Shown here: positions 15,192-23,352 of the stretch, in pieces | Layout: every line of letters begins with the position of its first letter | How positions within the stretch are numbered: position 1 is the stretch's first letter | Virus record (IMG/VR): IMGVR_UViG_3300048015_000350 | Location: 1 to 33,347 of that record | Length of the DNA: 33,347 bases | Reading direction: 5' to 3' (one strand) | Source: a virus | Notes under the pieces: generated by a model | Told to the model about the DNA's origin: nothing | The model's input: the letters and a program-made list of their open reading frames with translations, nothing else | Database searches by the model: none | Position numbers and translations under genes: made by a program

Positions 15192-16768
15192 TGCCGATTG
15201 TACAGCAAGGCAGCATCAATACCACCGCGCTGGTGGTGCCGGATCTGTATGTACAGATCGTGCCGCCGCAGAATCTCGTGCTGAATGGCGTACCAACCGA
15301 CGTTGTCGGGATCGTGGGCAGCGCTTCCTGGGGTCCGATCGGCCAGCCAGTGATCGTGGCGACGATGGCTGATTACGCCAGCCAATTCGGCCCGGTGGTT
15401 GCCCGCACTTACGACATGGGCACGCAGGTGGCGACCGCAGTCCAGCAAGGTGCGCAGAACTTCCGCTGCGTGCGCGTGACTGATGGGACCGATACGGCGG
15501 CGCAGAGTCTGGTGCAGAGTTCGTCCAGCACCGATTATGCCCTGCTGTTGACCGCTGCATACACCGGCACGCTCGGCAATTCGTTGGTGGCCAGCGTGAG
15601 CAACGGATCAGCGGCCCAGACCTGGCGGCTGACGATAACGCTGCCGGGACTGCAGCCTGAGCTGTTCGACAACATCCCCGGCACGGACCTACAGCTTTGG
15701 CAGAATATGGCCAACGCGGTGAACAATGGACTGAGCCTGCAGCGTGGTCCGTCGCAGTTGGTGACTGCGCAGGTCGGTTCTGGCAACTCCGTCGGCGGTA
15801 TGCCTGTGGTGGCCAGCTATACATTCGCGAATGGCACCGACGGCGCGGCCAGCATTACCGCGGCGAACTTGGTTGGTTCCGATACCCTGCCTCGGACGGG
15901 GATGTATGCCCTGCGCGGACAGGGCTGCAGCCTCGGACTGCTTGCTGACTCGACCGACTCGACACAGTGGAGCGTGCAGGCTGCCTTCGGCCTTTCCGAG
16001 GGTGTGTATATGATCCTGACCGGTCCGGCCGGCGACAACATCCAGAATGCGGTCAGAGTTGCCGCGTCTGCCGGGTTGGATAGCTATGCGGCTAAGCTGA
16101 TGTTCGGCGACTGGCTCTATTGGTCCGACCAAGTGAATAACACGGTCCGTCTGGTTTCGCCGCAAGGCTTCGTCGCGGGCCGGTTGGCGAATTTGTCGCC
16201 CGAGCAGTCGAGCCTGAACAAGCAGCTTTACGCCATCGTCGGTAGCCAGAAGTCAGGCACGCCGGGTTCGGGTCAGGCGACGACTTATGCCTCGGCCGAT
16301 CTGGCGGCGCTGCTGAGCGCGGGGATCGACGTGATCGCGAACCCGCAGCCAGGTGGCGCTTACTGGGGCGTACGTGGCGGCCATAATTCCAGCACCAATA
16401 CTGCCATCAACGGTGACAACTACACGCGCCTGACGAACTACATCGCAGCGACCCTGGCCGCCGGCATGGGCCAGTATGTCGGCCAGGTGATCAATGCCCA
16501 GCTGTTCCAGAACATCCGATCGACGCAGCTGAGCTTCTTTCAGAACATGCTGTCGCAGGGGATGCTGGGCAGCACCGACGGTTCCCTGCCGTTCAGCGTG
16601 GTGTGCGACACGTCGAACAATCCGACCAGCCGAACGCAACTTGGATATGTGCAGTCCGATGCACAGGTGAACTACCAGGCGATCAACGAGAAGTTTATCG
16701 TCAACATTGAAGGCGGCCAGACGGTCGAGGTGAGTCGGCAGACACTGCCGAGCGGACAGTCGAGCTGA
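15191..16768 (+). CDS. Contractile tail sheath protein
   Basis: 525-residue protein. The N-terminus has the sheath pattern: VPDLYVQIVPPQN, then TDVVGIVGSASWGPIGQPVI and YASQFGPV. The C-terminal conserved domain includes GVRGGHNSSTN and NYTRLTNYIAATLAAGM (both needed for interlocking sheath subunits) and a final strand VNIEGGQTVEVSR. The middle (residues 110-310) is the variable outward domain. ATG 15191 overlaps the upstream stop; a TTG one codon earlier is less likely. It forms the outer contractile tube around the tail and drives DNA injection, so this phage is a myovirus type. It is followed by the tube gene. Confidence 0.93.
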   Translation: MPIVQQGSINTTALVVPDLYVQIVPPQNLVLNGVPTDVVGIVGSASWGPIGQPVIVATMADYASQFGPVVARTYDMGTQVATAVQQGAQNFRCVRVTDGTDTAAQSLVQSSSSTDYALLLTAAYTGTLGNSLVASVSNGSAAQTWRLTITLPGLQPELFDNIPGTDLQLWQNMANAVNNGLSLQRGPSQLVTAQVGSGNSVGGMPVVASYTFANGTDGAASITAANLVGSDTLPRTGMYALRGQGCSLGLLADSTDSTQWSVQAAFGLSEGVYMILTGPAGDNIQNAVRVAASAGLDSYAAKLMFGDWLYWSDQVNNTVRLVSPQGFVAGRLANLSPEQSSLNKQLYAIVGSQKSGTPGSGQATTYASADLAALLSAGIDVIANPQPGGAYWGVRGGHNSSTNTAINGDNYTRLTNYIAATLAAGMGQYVGQVINAQLFQNIRSTQLSFFQNMLSQGMLGSTDGSLPFSVVCDTSNNPTSRTQLGYVQSDAQVNYQAINEKFIVNIEGGQTVEVSRQTLPSGQSS

Positions 16769-16781
16769 AGGAACGTAACAC

Positions 16782-17210
16782 ATGCCGATCAATAACTTTA
16801 ATATCGGTCGCGACTGTCAGCTCGTGCTGATCGGACCGGCCGGACGGGTAGACCTGTCGTACGTGACAGGGTTCGAAAGCCGGCAGATCACTCATTCGAT
16901 CCGAGTTGACAAGCTGGACGGCACACAGATTTCTGCTGAGCTGCCGCGCGGATGGGAAGGCACATTTGAACTCGAACGCGGCACCTCCGCAGCCGACGAC
17001 TTTATCGCGGCAGCGGAGCAGTCCTACTTCAACGGGGACGGCGTGCCGTTTGGAACAGTCTATCAGTACGTAACCGAGACTGATGGATCGATCTCAACAT
17101 ATCAATATAACACCGTCGTTTTCAAGCTGGCCAACGCGGGCAATTGGAAAGGCGATGCCAGTGTGAAGCAGAAGCTTGAATTCTTCGCGTCGCAGAGACA
17201 GCGCGTATGA
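16782..17210 (+). CDS. Tail tube protein
   Basis: 142-residue protein with an AAGGAA ribosome-binding site before ATG 16782. Its beta-rich sequence (QLVLIGPAGRVDLSYVTGFE, then SRQITHSIRVDKLDGT), a helix around residues 70-82 (AADDFIAAAEQSYF) and C-terminal strands (VVFKLANAGNWKGDASVKQK) match the tube-like fold of contractile phages. Length is typical of inner tube subunits (about 140-170 residues). It stacks in hexameric rings inside the sheath. The stop overlaps the next ATG by four bases (ATGA), which couples it to the chaperone gene. Confidence 0.9.
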   Translation: MPINNFNIGRDCQLVLIGPAGRVDLSYVTGFESRQITHSIRVDKLDGTQISAELPRGWEGTFELERGTSAADDFIAAAEQSYFNGDGVPFGTVYQYVTETDGSISTYQYNTVVFKLANAGNWKGDASVKQKLEFFASQRQRV

Positions 17211-17560
17211 TCGGCGGACCATCCGCTCAGATCATCGCGAGCACCGGTCAGCCGAACGTTGTGACCGCTGCCGATGGACGGCGTCTGACGCTGCGGCGCA
17301 TGAATGCCCTCGACAAACTGCGGCTCTTCAAGGCGGCTGGGCCGATGCTATCTCAAAATGAGCCGTGGTTGGGCATGGCACTGTTGGCATGTTCGGTTCT
17401 TGCGATCGACGACGTGCCGGTGCCCGTGCCCGCCAACGAGCAGCAGATCGAGGCATTGGTCGCACGGTTGGGCGACGCCGGAATCGCCGCTGCTGCTTCC
17501 GCGTTAACTACACATGAGACGGCTGACCCGCAGGCGATGGTGGCGTCCGCGGGAAACTGA
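17207..17560 (+). CDS. Tail assembly chaperone, short (zero-frame) form
   Basis: 117-residue protein. Residues 1-40 are beta-rich and basic (VVTAADGRRLTLRRMNALDK), residues 41-75 hold a hydrophobic helix (WLGMALLACSVLAIDDVPVP), and residues 78-100 form a further helix (NEQQIEALVARLGDAGIAAA). Short acidic or helical chaperones between tube and tape measure are known from lambda (gpG) and P2 (gpE). They bind the tape measure during assembly. The gene ends on TGA directly after a GGGAAAC heptamer, so a fraction of ribosomes should continue in the -1 frame. It overlaps the tube gene by four bases. Confidence 0.85.
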   Translation: MIGGPSAQIIASTGQPNVVTAADGRRLTLRRMNALDKLRLFKAAGPMLSQNEPWLGMALLACSVLAIDDVPVPVPANEQQIEALVARLGDAGIAAAASALTTHETADPQAMVASAGN

Positions 17561-17730
17561 GTCGGCACCCCGATCTGATCGACTGTCTTTACCTAGTGAA
17601 GAACGGGGTGCCGTTCGATGTGGCTTTCTCGCTGCCGCCGGATGAGCGGCTTGCGTACGTCGTAGTCCTGGGGACCTTACAGGGCAGCAGTTTCGATTGG
17701 GTGCATCTGCGTTGGGAGGAGGAACGTTGA
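17207..17730 (+). CDS. Tail assembly chaperone, -1 frameshift extension form
   Basis: If ribosomes slip back by one base on G-GGA-AAC (17551-17557), reading resumes at 17557 with CTG and continues to TGA at 17728-17730. This adds 57 residues (LSRHPDLIDCLYLVKNGVPF, then DVAFSLPPDERLAYVVVLGT, then LQGSSFDWVHLRWEEER) to make a 174-residue protein. The added part is well composed and protein-like, has no good start codon with its own ribosome-binding site, and otherwise leaves 170 bases without a gene. This matches lambda gpGT and P2 gpE+E', where the extension recruits the tail tube. The final residues overlap the Shine-Dalgarno sequence and TTG start of the next gene. Confidence 0.85.
17551..17557 (+). 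other. Slippery heptamer GGGAAAC (-1 frameshift site)
   Basis: In the zero frame it reads G-GGA-AAC, the X-XXY-YYZ pattern. The lambda GT site is GGGAAAG, one base different. The next zero-frame codon is the TGA stop (17558-17560). Only a weak 4-bp stem (17562-17573) follows, so no strong stimulatory structure is apparent. Confidence 0.85.
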
Positions 17731-18110
17731 GGCAGTTGCTGGAACGGCTGCGGGTGTTGGAGCGTTCGTTGCAGGCCCTTGATCTCGAAGCCGTACGCCA
17801 ATCGGCCGGCCAGGCGATCGCCCAGCGGATCGAGGCGACTGTGGCGGACAGCTTGTCCCATCGGCCAGGTGATGAGCATGGCAACCCATGGCAACGCACC
17901 GGCACATTGCGCGCCAGCATTGGAAGTAAGGTCACGGCGAATGCCATCGTGGTAGGTTCCACCGACCCTGCAGCGGTCTTTCAGGAAGAGGGAAGCCGGA
18001 CGGTGCCGCCACGACCGTTCCTGGCACCAGCCGGCAGCGCGGCTGCCACGGGGGCGATCCAAGCTCTCGGCACCGCGACAGCTGAGGCGTTGCGGGAGGC
18101 CCTACGATGA
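17727..18110 (+). CDS. HK97 gp10-like tail completion protein
   Basis: 127-residue protein. The start is TTG at 17727-17729, overlapping the upstream TGA (TTGA), with a strong GGGAGGAGGAA ribosome-binding site at about 17713-17723. The frame is open from 17697, but no signal supports an earlier start. N-terminal helix RQLLERLRVLERSLQALDLE, then a helix AIAQRIEATVADSL, then the conserved core HGNPWQRTGTLRASI, VGSTDPAAVFQEEGSRTVPP, RPFLAPA. The G-T-L-R-x-S and H/E-x-G-x-R-x-x-P-x-R-P-F patterns are diagnostic of HK97-gp10/virion morphogenesis families. It probably helps finish or terminate the tail. It overlaps the next ATG by four bases. Confidence 0.8.
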   Translation: MRQLLERLRVLERSLQALDLEAVRQSAGQAIAQRIEATVADSLSHRPGDEHGNPWQRTGTLRASIGSKVTANAIVVGSTDPAAVFQEEGSRTVPPRPFLAPAGSAAATGAIQALGTATAEALREALR

Positions 18111-19225
18111 ACGATGCATATACCGTCGGGCTGACGCTGGCGCTGGAAGATGGTGTATCAGCGGGTATCGAGACGATCCGCCGCGAGTTGGGTGCGCTGG
18201 ATCAAGCGATTGTTGCGTCGACCGCCAACTTGGTTCGCCTGCAAGAAGTGGCTCGCGGGGCGGTGAACGCAGGAGTGGCGCAGGCTGGCGCCATGGCGGC
18301 GCTGACGCGGGAATCGGCCGCAGCGGCAGCGCGGCAAGCGGCAGTGCCACCACGGACGCCGGTTGTGACCATGCCGGATGCAGCCTCCGCAGGTCCGGCG
18401 GCGCAAACCGGAACGCAGGACGCAGCGATTGCGACCCCGCCGCGGGCCTCAATGGCGGCCACCACCCAAGACGACGGCGAGGCGGCCCCCGCCGCACCTG
18501 TCATGAGGGCGAGCGCCGAGCCTTCCCCGCAGACACCGAAGACTTCCAGCGCTGCCGTTGTAGGCGCGCCAGTCCAAGGCTTGGCCGCTGGGATAGCCCA
18601 AGCGGCTGCACCGATAACGGTTGCACCGGCGGCCGCGTTCGAGCAGCCGGTGCGGGCGCGGCCGATTGCGGCCGAGCCCCCGGTTTCGATGGTGCCTTCG
18701 CCAGCGATTCGTGAGCCATCCGCGCCGCCGGCGCCTATGCCGACGTCGCTGACAATGATCGAACCGCCGGCACCACCGACTGCGCCACCACCATCGATCG
18801 GGATAGCGGCAATGCCGGTGGCGCTGCCGGTCGCATCTGAGAGAAGGCAGTCTGATCAAGCTGCGGCACCCGTGACGCGGATTGAAACCGCGGCCCCGGC
18901 GGCTTTCTTCGAAGCACCTCGACAGCCCGACATGACACCGGCGCCGAGCATGGCGCCGCCGCCCCGTGGCTCGCCAATGCCGCCGACGACCGAGCCGTCG
19001 CGTCGGCCGCCTCATCGGGAGCATGCTGCATCGGTGGCGCCCCGGCAGGCGACCGACCGCCACCGGGAGCAGGCGATGTCGGGGACAATCGTGATCGACG
19101 GTACGGAGTTGGGCCGCTGGATGGCCGACTATCTTGCCCATGCCGCTAGCCGGCCGCCGAGTGGTGGGGTCGGATTTGATCCGCGCATGACGCCGGTCTG
19201 GGCGGGTGCGCCGATCGGAGCGTGA
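18107..19225 (+). CDS. Short Pro/Ala-rich tail tape measure-like protein
   Basis: 372-residue protein that occupies the tape measure position, between the chaperone pair and baseplate genes. Residues 1-75 are helical (LEDGVSAGIETIRRELGALD, then QAIVASTANLVRLQEVARGA), like N-termini of tape measures. Residues 80-315 are low-complexity Ala/Pro/Thr/Ser sequence (many APPAP-type steps) with no hydrophobic transmembrane segment and no lytic domain. The last 50 residues are structured (GTIVIDGTELGRWMADYLAH, then FDPRMTPVWAGAP). If it sets tail length at about 1.5 angstroms per residue, the tail would be very short. It may instead have a different role, such as a spacer or sheath-initiator. The position gives the main support. 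Confidence 0.55.
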   Translation: MNDAYTVGLTLALEDGVSAGIETIRRELGALDQAIVASTANLVRLQEVARGAVNAGVAQAGAMAALTRESAAAAARQAAVPPRTPVVTMPDAASAGPAAQTGTQDAAIATPPRASMAATTQDDGEAAPAAPVMRASAEPSPQTPKTSSAAVVGAPVQGLAAGIAQAAAPITVAPAAAFEQPVRARPIAAEPPVSMVPSPAIREPSAPPAPMPTSLTMIEPPAPPTAPPPSIGIAAMPVALPVASERRQSDQAAAPVTRIETAAPAAFFEAPRQPDMTPAPSMAPPPRGSPMPPTTEPSRRPPHREHAASVAPRQATDRHREQAMSGTIVIDGTELGRWMADYLAHAASRPPSGGVGFDPRMTPVWAGAPIGA

Positions 19226-19282
19226 GAGCAGTGCACATGTTCGGCGTGACCAGGGGCCGCCGTATCTGCAGGAGGACGGGCC

Positions 19283-20023
19283 ATGTCTGATTCAGCCGTT
19301 GTTCTCGGCCCGGTGGTCCTTGACAATTTCGAGGTGGTGTCCGGGATCACCTTTGGGGGTACCCAGCGGCTGGTTGTTCATGACCTGCCGGGTGGCCGGC
19401 GCGTTGTGGACGCGCTGGGACGCCAGGATGCAGCGATCACGTTCCAGGGTTTTTTCTCGGGAACGGACGCGACCGAACGAGCTCGGCTTGTAGATGAGCT
19501 AAGAGCGGCCGGTGGGGTTTTATCGCTTTCCTGGGACGTGTTCATCTATTCGGTCATTATCCGAAGCTTTGCTGCTGACTTCCGATGCAGCTGGTGGATA
19601 CCGTACCGCGTTGAATGCCTGGTATTGCGAGATGACGCGGCGGCGCTTATCGAGGCCGCGATTGATCTGGGGACGAGTGTGCTGGATGACCTGGGCTCGG
19701 CGGCCGGGTTTGGTTTGCCGCCATCGGTCAGCCTAAAAGCGGCGCAGACCTATGCTGCGGCATCCGGCGCCGCCGTTGCGGGTACGACGTCCTACAACAC
19801 CGCGCTGGGCAGCTTGACCCAGGCGAACCTTGGCATTTCCGGTGCCATCACGGCGACAGGCAATCAGATTGACGCCGGAACGCTGTTCGGCTCGGCCACC
19901 GCGAGAACCGGAATCAATTCGCTGAACGCGATGGCTAGTACGACCGGGGTTCTTTCAGCCCTAACCGCGGCTTCAGGCTATACCGGGCGCGCGCTTCTGA
20001 ATCTAACAAACGCAAGCACGTAG
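19283..20023 (+). CDS. Baseplate-associated tail protein
   Basis: 246-residue protein, with Shine-Dalgarno AGGAGG before ATG 19283. Residues 1-60 are a beta-rich region (VLDNFEVVSGITFGGTQRLV), followed by a short helix (DATERARLVDELRAAG) and a beta-rich core (SWDVFIYSVIIRSFAADFRC, then WWIPYRVECLVLRD) of the kind seen in tail/baseplate connector proteins. Residues 120-246 are helical, low-charge and Ala/Ser/Thr-rich (TTSYNTALGSLTQANLGISG). It lies between tape measure and LysM genes, which in contractile phages is where the tail-to-baseplate connector or gpU-type protein is encoded. The family is not certain. No catalytic motif is visible. Confidence 0.6.
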   Translation: MSDSAVVLGPVVLDNFEVVSGITFGGTQRLVVHDLPGGRRVVDALGRQDAAITFQGFFSGTDATERARLVDELRAAGGVLSLSWDVFIYSVIIRSFAADFRCSWWIPYRVECLVLRDDAAALIEAAIDLGTSVLDDLGSAAGFGLPPSVSLKAAQTYAAASGAAVAGTTSYNTALGSLTQANLGISGAITATGNQIDAGTLFGSATARTGINSLNAMASTTGVLSALTAASGYTGRALLNLTNAST

Positions 20024-20031
20024 GCGCAGTG

Positions 20032-20217
20032 ATGCAGACCGTAACGGTGGCTGGTGGCAATCTATTTCAGATTGCCGCTCAGCAGCTAGGTGATGCGACG
20101 CAATGGATACGGATCGCGCAGTTGAATAAAATCAGCGATCCTGTGCTGCTTGGTGTCACCACGCTGCTGATCCCGATGGTCAACCCGCAGGCTGGGGGCG
20201 GGATTGTTAGCCAGTGA
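20032..20217 (+). CDS. LysM-like tail protein (gpX type)
   Basis: 61-residue protein from ATG 20032; a GTG one codon upstream is possible. The whole protein is one LysM-like domain: VTVAGGNLFQIAAQQLGDAT, then WIRIAQLNKISDPVLLGVTT, then LLIPMVNP. It has the start strand, helix and final IP turn. P2 gpX and related proteins have the same size and place beside gpD. The likely role is to hold the baseplate hub at the tail end, perhaps touching peptidoglycan. It overlaps the next gene's TTG start by 14 bases. Confidence 0.85.
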   Translation: MQTVTVAGGNLFQIAAQQLGDATQWIRIAQLNKISDPVLLGVTTLLIPMVNPQAGGGIVSQ

Positions 20218-21292
20218 CATCCTAACGCCGGCGCGCCAGCCGAGCCTGCTGATCGTTGCCAATGGCGTGCCACTGAACGGTAGCAGTAGCGCTCAGGTTA
20301 TTTCGACCAACTACCTGAGCGCCGACCGTTTTACGGCCGAGGTCGCACTGGGAGCGGATCCCGGCTTCGATGCGGCGTTTTGGGCGAACGAGGCTGATAT
20401 CTCGGTTGACATACGTGTGAGCGCCGACGGTTTGTCGGCGCCGCAGAGCCTGCTGCAAGGCACCGTGGATCTGGTCACGATCGAGCCGCTCCGCGGCCTG
20501 GTTGTCATCGAAGGACGTGACTTGACCGCCCGACTCATTCAGGCCCGAACGCAGGAGATTTTTGCCAACCGAACATCGAGCGAGATCGCCACCATCCTGG
20601 CGCAACGGGCGGGTCTGACGCCCGTGGTAACTGACACCACCACGTTGGTTGGCCGCTACTACCAGGATCAGCACGAGCGGATCACGCTCGACCAGTTCAG
20701 CAGGACGACGACCGATTGGGACCTGCTGGTATTGCTCGCGAAGCAGGAGGCGTTCGACGTCTTTGTGCAGGCTGACAATCTATACTTTCAGCCTCCCGCC
20801 TCTGACGGCTTGGCTTCGATCGTGCTGGATGTAGCCGATTTGGAGGCGTTGCGCCTGGATCGCGAGCTGACTTTGGCTGGGCCGATTACAGTCTCGGTGA
20901 AGAGCTGGAACACTACGCAGCAAACCGTGGTGACCAGTACCGCTAGCAACGCGACGGCAGGCGGATCGACGACACCCCAAAATTACGTCGTGGTGCAGCC
21001 CAATCTGACCGATAGCCAAGCCAGCCAGCTCGCACAACTCAAACTTAACGAATTGCTTGCTCACGAGCGTAGAGTCACTGCCAGGATGGCAGGAGAGCTG
21101 ACGATCTTTCCCCGCGCCCAGGTGCAGTTGCAGGGCACCGGCACTGCCTTCGACCAAGTCTACATGGTCGACGAGGTGACCCGGCGGCTCAGTTTCGCGC
21201 ATGGTTTTGCGCAGACCGTGCGTATGCGAAGCGCCAGTGAGTCCGGCTCATCCAGTCCGGGGAGCCTCACGGCGACAAGCATTTACGCTTGA
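20204..21292 (+). CDS. Late control gene D-like baseplate hub protein
   Basis: 362-residue protein beginning at TTG 20204, inside the LysM gene, with a purine-rich GGGGGCGGGA just upstream. The gpD/gp27 hub pattern is seen: a beta-rich N-terminal domain (DADIS-like ANEADISVDIRVSADGL), a domain with GRDLTARLIQARTQEIFANR and TSSEIATILAQRAGL, then a beta region with the hub signature WDLLVLLAKQEAFDVFVQAD. The last 100 residues contain LKLNELLAHERRVTARMAGE and a final beta region HGFAQTVRMR. It forms the central hub ring that carries the gpV spike. The start codon is uncertain; an alternative would need a downstream site. Confidence 0.85.
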   Translation: MLASDILTPARQPSLLIVANGVPLNGSSSAQVISTNYLSADRFTAEVALGADPGFDAAFWANEADISVDIRVSADGLSAPQSLLQGTVDLVTIEPLRGLVVIEGRDLTARLIQARTQEIFANRTSSEIATILAQRAGLTPVVTDTTTLVGRYYQDQHERITLDQFSRTTTDWDLLVLLAKQEAFDVFVQADNLYFQPPASDGLASIVLDVADLEALRLDRELTLAGPITVSVKSWNTTQQTVVTSTASNATAGGSTTPQNYVVVQPNLTDSQASQLAQLKLNELLAHERRVTARMAGELTIFPRAQVQLQGTGTAFDQVYMVDEVTRRLSFAHGFAQTVRMRSASESGSSSPGSLTATSIYA

Positions 21293-21337
21293 GGTGCTGC
21301 GGAAACCACCAAAACGGGCCTCAGGAACACAGTGGTG

Positions 21338-21841
21338 ATGCAGCAGCTTCTAAATGCACTCAAGGCGCAGGCCGGTGCCTTGGACCTGGGTGCGGCCCAG
21401 CCGCGGCTGGCGCTCGTCACATCCGTCGATCCGAGCACTGCGACTGCACGGGTGACGCTGCAGCCCGAGGGGGTTTTGAGCGGCTGGCTGCCGGTACTGA
21501 CACCCTGGGCGGGCAACGGCTGGGGGCTCGTCTGCCTGCCAAGCCCGGGCGCCCAAGTGTTGGTGATCGCGCAGGAAGGTCACGCCGATCACGGTATGAT
21601 CATTGGAGCGGCCTTCAGTGCAACGGCGACCCCCCCGGCGGCACCAGCCGGCGAATTCTGGCTGGTGCATCAGTCGGGCAGCTACATCAAGCTTATAGCA
21701 GACGGTACGATACAGATTAACGGCGATCTACATGTTGCTGGTGATGTGTACGATAGCCATGGTTCGCTCAACCGCTTGCGGCAGCACTACGACGTGCATG
21801 TGCACCCCGGTGTGAGCGGTCCACCGAACCCGCAGGATTAG
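21338..21841 (+). CDS. Baseplate assembly protein V, spike
   Basis: 167-residue protein (ATG 21338; GTG starts at 21332 and 21335 are in frame). The OB-fold domain is at residues 18-95 (RLALVTSVDPSTATARVTLQ, then GWGLVCLPSPGAQVLVIAQE, then HADHGMIIGAAFS). The beta-helix part follows (SGSYIKLIADGTIQINGDLH, then VAGDVYDSHGSL). It ends HYDVHVHPGVSG. The H-x-H pair is the metal-binding motif of gpV spike tips, which hold an iron ion. It pierces the outer membrane of the host. Size and motif make this a confident call, and it sits between gpD and gp25 genes as in P2. Confidence 0.92.
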   Translation: MQQLLNALKAQAGALDLGAAQPRLALVTSVDPSTATARVTLQPEGVLSGWLPVLTPWAGNGWGLVCLPSPGAQVLVIAQEGHADHGMIIGAAFSATATPPAAPAGEFWLVHQSGSYIKLIADGTIQINGDLHVAGDVYDSHGSLNRLRQHYDVHVHPGVSGPPNPQD

Positions 21842-21845
21842 GTGA

Positions 21846-22223
21846 ATGGGGGATCTTTCACATCAATGGGGGTCTGACCTTGTTGTGGGTCCGACTGGCG
21901 ATCTGGCTGTCGTCGACGGATCGGTGCTGGGCCAGCAACGCGTTCTGCGACGGCTGCTGACCAACCAGGGCGACTATATATGGCAATTGGCTTATGGCGC
22001 CGGGCTGCCGCAGTTCATCGGGCAGCCGGTCAGTTCGGCCCGCATAGCTGCCGTCGTGCGAAGCCAGATTTTCCAGGAGAGCAGCGTCGCCCGCACGCCC
22101 GAGCCCGTGATCGAGATCCAGCTTGCACCAGACGGCCTGCCCACCACCGTCTACGTGTATATTCGATATGTCGACGCGCCGAGCGGCCAGACGCAGACGC
22201 TTTCCTTTCAGGTAGGAGGCTGA
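21846..22223 (+). CDS. Baseplate wedge protein gp25/gpW-like
   Basis: 125-residue protein starting at ATG 21846, four bases after the previous stop. The gp25 pattern is clear: GSDLVVGPTGDLAVVDGSVL, then GQQRVLRRLLTNQGDYIWQL, then AYGAGLPQFIGQPVS. It includes the conserved R-x-L-L and G-x-L-P segments, and ends with a beta strand pair (VIEIQLAPDGLPTTVYVYIR). It forms part of the baseplate wedge that starts sheath assembly. Order V-W-J matches P2 and Mu. Confidence 0.9.
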   Translation: MGDLSHQWGSDLVVGPTGDLAVVDGSVLGQQRVLRRLLTNQGDYIWQLAYGAGLPQFIGQPVSSARIAAVVRSQIFQESSVARTPEPVIEIQLAPDGLPTTVYVYIRYVDAPSGQTQTLSFQVGG

Positions 22224-22227
22224 CGCG

Positions 22228-23352
22228 GTGCAGTTGTCATTGCAGAATTTTACCACGTTGGTGCAGAACGCAGCGGCCTCGGTGCAGGCTTCATCGTCGC
22301 AACTGCTGGACCTGACAGTCGGTTCTGCGTTGCGAGCGGTGCTGGAGGCAAACGCATCCCTGGGGCTGTGGATGCAATGGCTGATTGTGCAGGTCATGCA
22401 GGTGACGCGTGCGGCGACCAGCGTGGGCACGGATCTTGATACCTGGTTGGCCGATTACGGGGTCTCTCGTCTGCCGGCGGTCGCAGCCACGGGAACGGTG
22501 ACGGTGGGGCGCTACACGGCGCTTGGTAGCGCTGTGGTGCCGTTTGGGGCGGTGGTGCGGACCCAAGACGGCTCGCAGAGTTTTGCGGTGACGACCGACC
22601 CGACAGTGCCTGGCTACAATTCGGCCCTCGGCGGATATGTTATGCCGGCCGGCACGTACAGCATCGACGTGCCGGTAGCGGCCCAGACTGCAGGGCAAAG
22701 CGGCAACGTGCTGGCGGGTACTATCACTCTGCTGGTCTCGGCGACGCCTGGCCTGGACACAGTGGTGAATCAGGGGCCGCTTACAGGCGGCATTGACGTG
22801 GAGTCAGATGCGGCTGTACGAACCCGTTTTCAGAGCTTCCTGGATACCCGGTCGCAGGCGACACCGACGGCTGTCGGCTACGCGGTGCAAGGTGTGCAGC
22901 AAGGTTTGACTTATCTTCTCCAAGAAAACGTCAATACAAGCGGCGCAGCGCAATTGGGAAACTTCGTCGTTACGGTCGACGATGGGAGTGGCAATCCATC
23001 CTCGAATGTAATTACGGCAGTGAACAGCGCGGTCGACCTCGTGAGGCCCGTCGGAACGACCTTCACCGTTCAAGGCCCGGTTGTGACAGCGGCCAATGTA
23101 TCGATGACGCTTGGGCTGCCGGCTTCGGCGGACCGTCCATCGGCGGCCGCGGCCGTGACGGCGGCGGTGACGACCTATATCAACGCATTGGCGGTGGGTG
23201 CTCCGCTAGCTCTGACGCGCCTGGCGCAGGTCGCCTATGATGCCTGGCCGCCGGTCAGTAACGTGAGCAACCTGACGATCAATGGGAGCGGCGCCGACCT
23301 GGTGGTGCCCCCCAACGGTGTGGTCAAGGCCGGTTTGGTGTTGGTGAGCTGA
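22228..23352 (+). CDS. Baseplate J-like protein
   Basis: 374-residue protein beginning with GTG 22228 and preceded by AGGAGG. The N-terminus is helical (LLDLTVGSALRAVLEANASL, then GTDLDTWLADYGVSRLPA). The middle has a beta-rich domain (VPFGAVVRTQDGSQSFAVTT) and the conserved TAGQSGNVLAGTITLL and PLTGGIDVESDAAVRTRFQS segments of baseplate J. The C-terminus is alternating beta/alpha (LVRPVGTTFTVQGPVVTAAN). It builds the outer baseplate wedge that positions fibres. The TGA overlaps the next ATG by one base. Confidence 0.93.
   Translation: MQLSLQNFTTLVQNAAASVQASSSQLLDLTVGSALRAVLEANASLGLWMQWLIVQVMQVTRAATSVGTDLDTWLADYGVSRLPAVAATGTVTVGRYTALGSAVVPFGAVVRTQDGSQSFAVTTDPTVPGYNSALGGYVMPAGTYSIDVPVAAQTAGQSGNVLAGTITLLVSATPGLDTVVNQGPLTGGIDVESDAAVRTRFQSFLDTRSQATPTAVGYAVQGVQQGLTYLLQENVNTSGAAQLGNFVVTVDDGSGNPSSNVITAVNSAVDLVRPVGTTFTVQGPVVTAANVSMTLGLPASADRPSAAAAVTAAVTTYINALAVGAPLALTRLAQVAYDAWPPVSNVSNLTINGSGADLVVPPNGVVKAGLVLVS

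Noticed and set aside
19237-19290. A 17-codon frame beginning ATG 19237 and overlapping the start of the baseplate-associated gene.
   Set aside because: Very short and Arg-rich; it spans the Shine-Dalgarno of the next gene and probably results from it. A coupling leader peptide is possible but unsupported.
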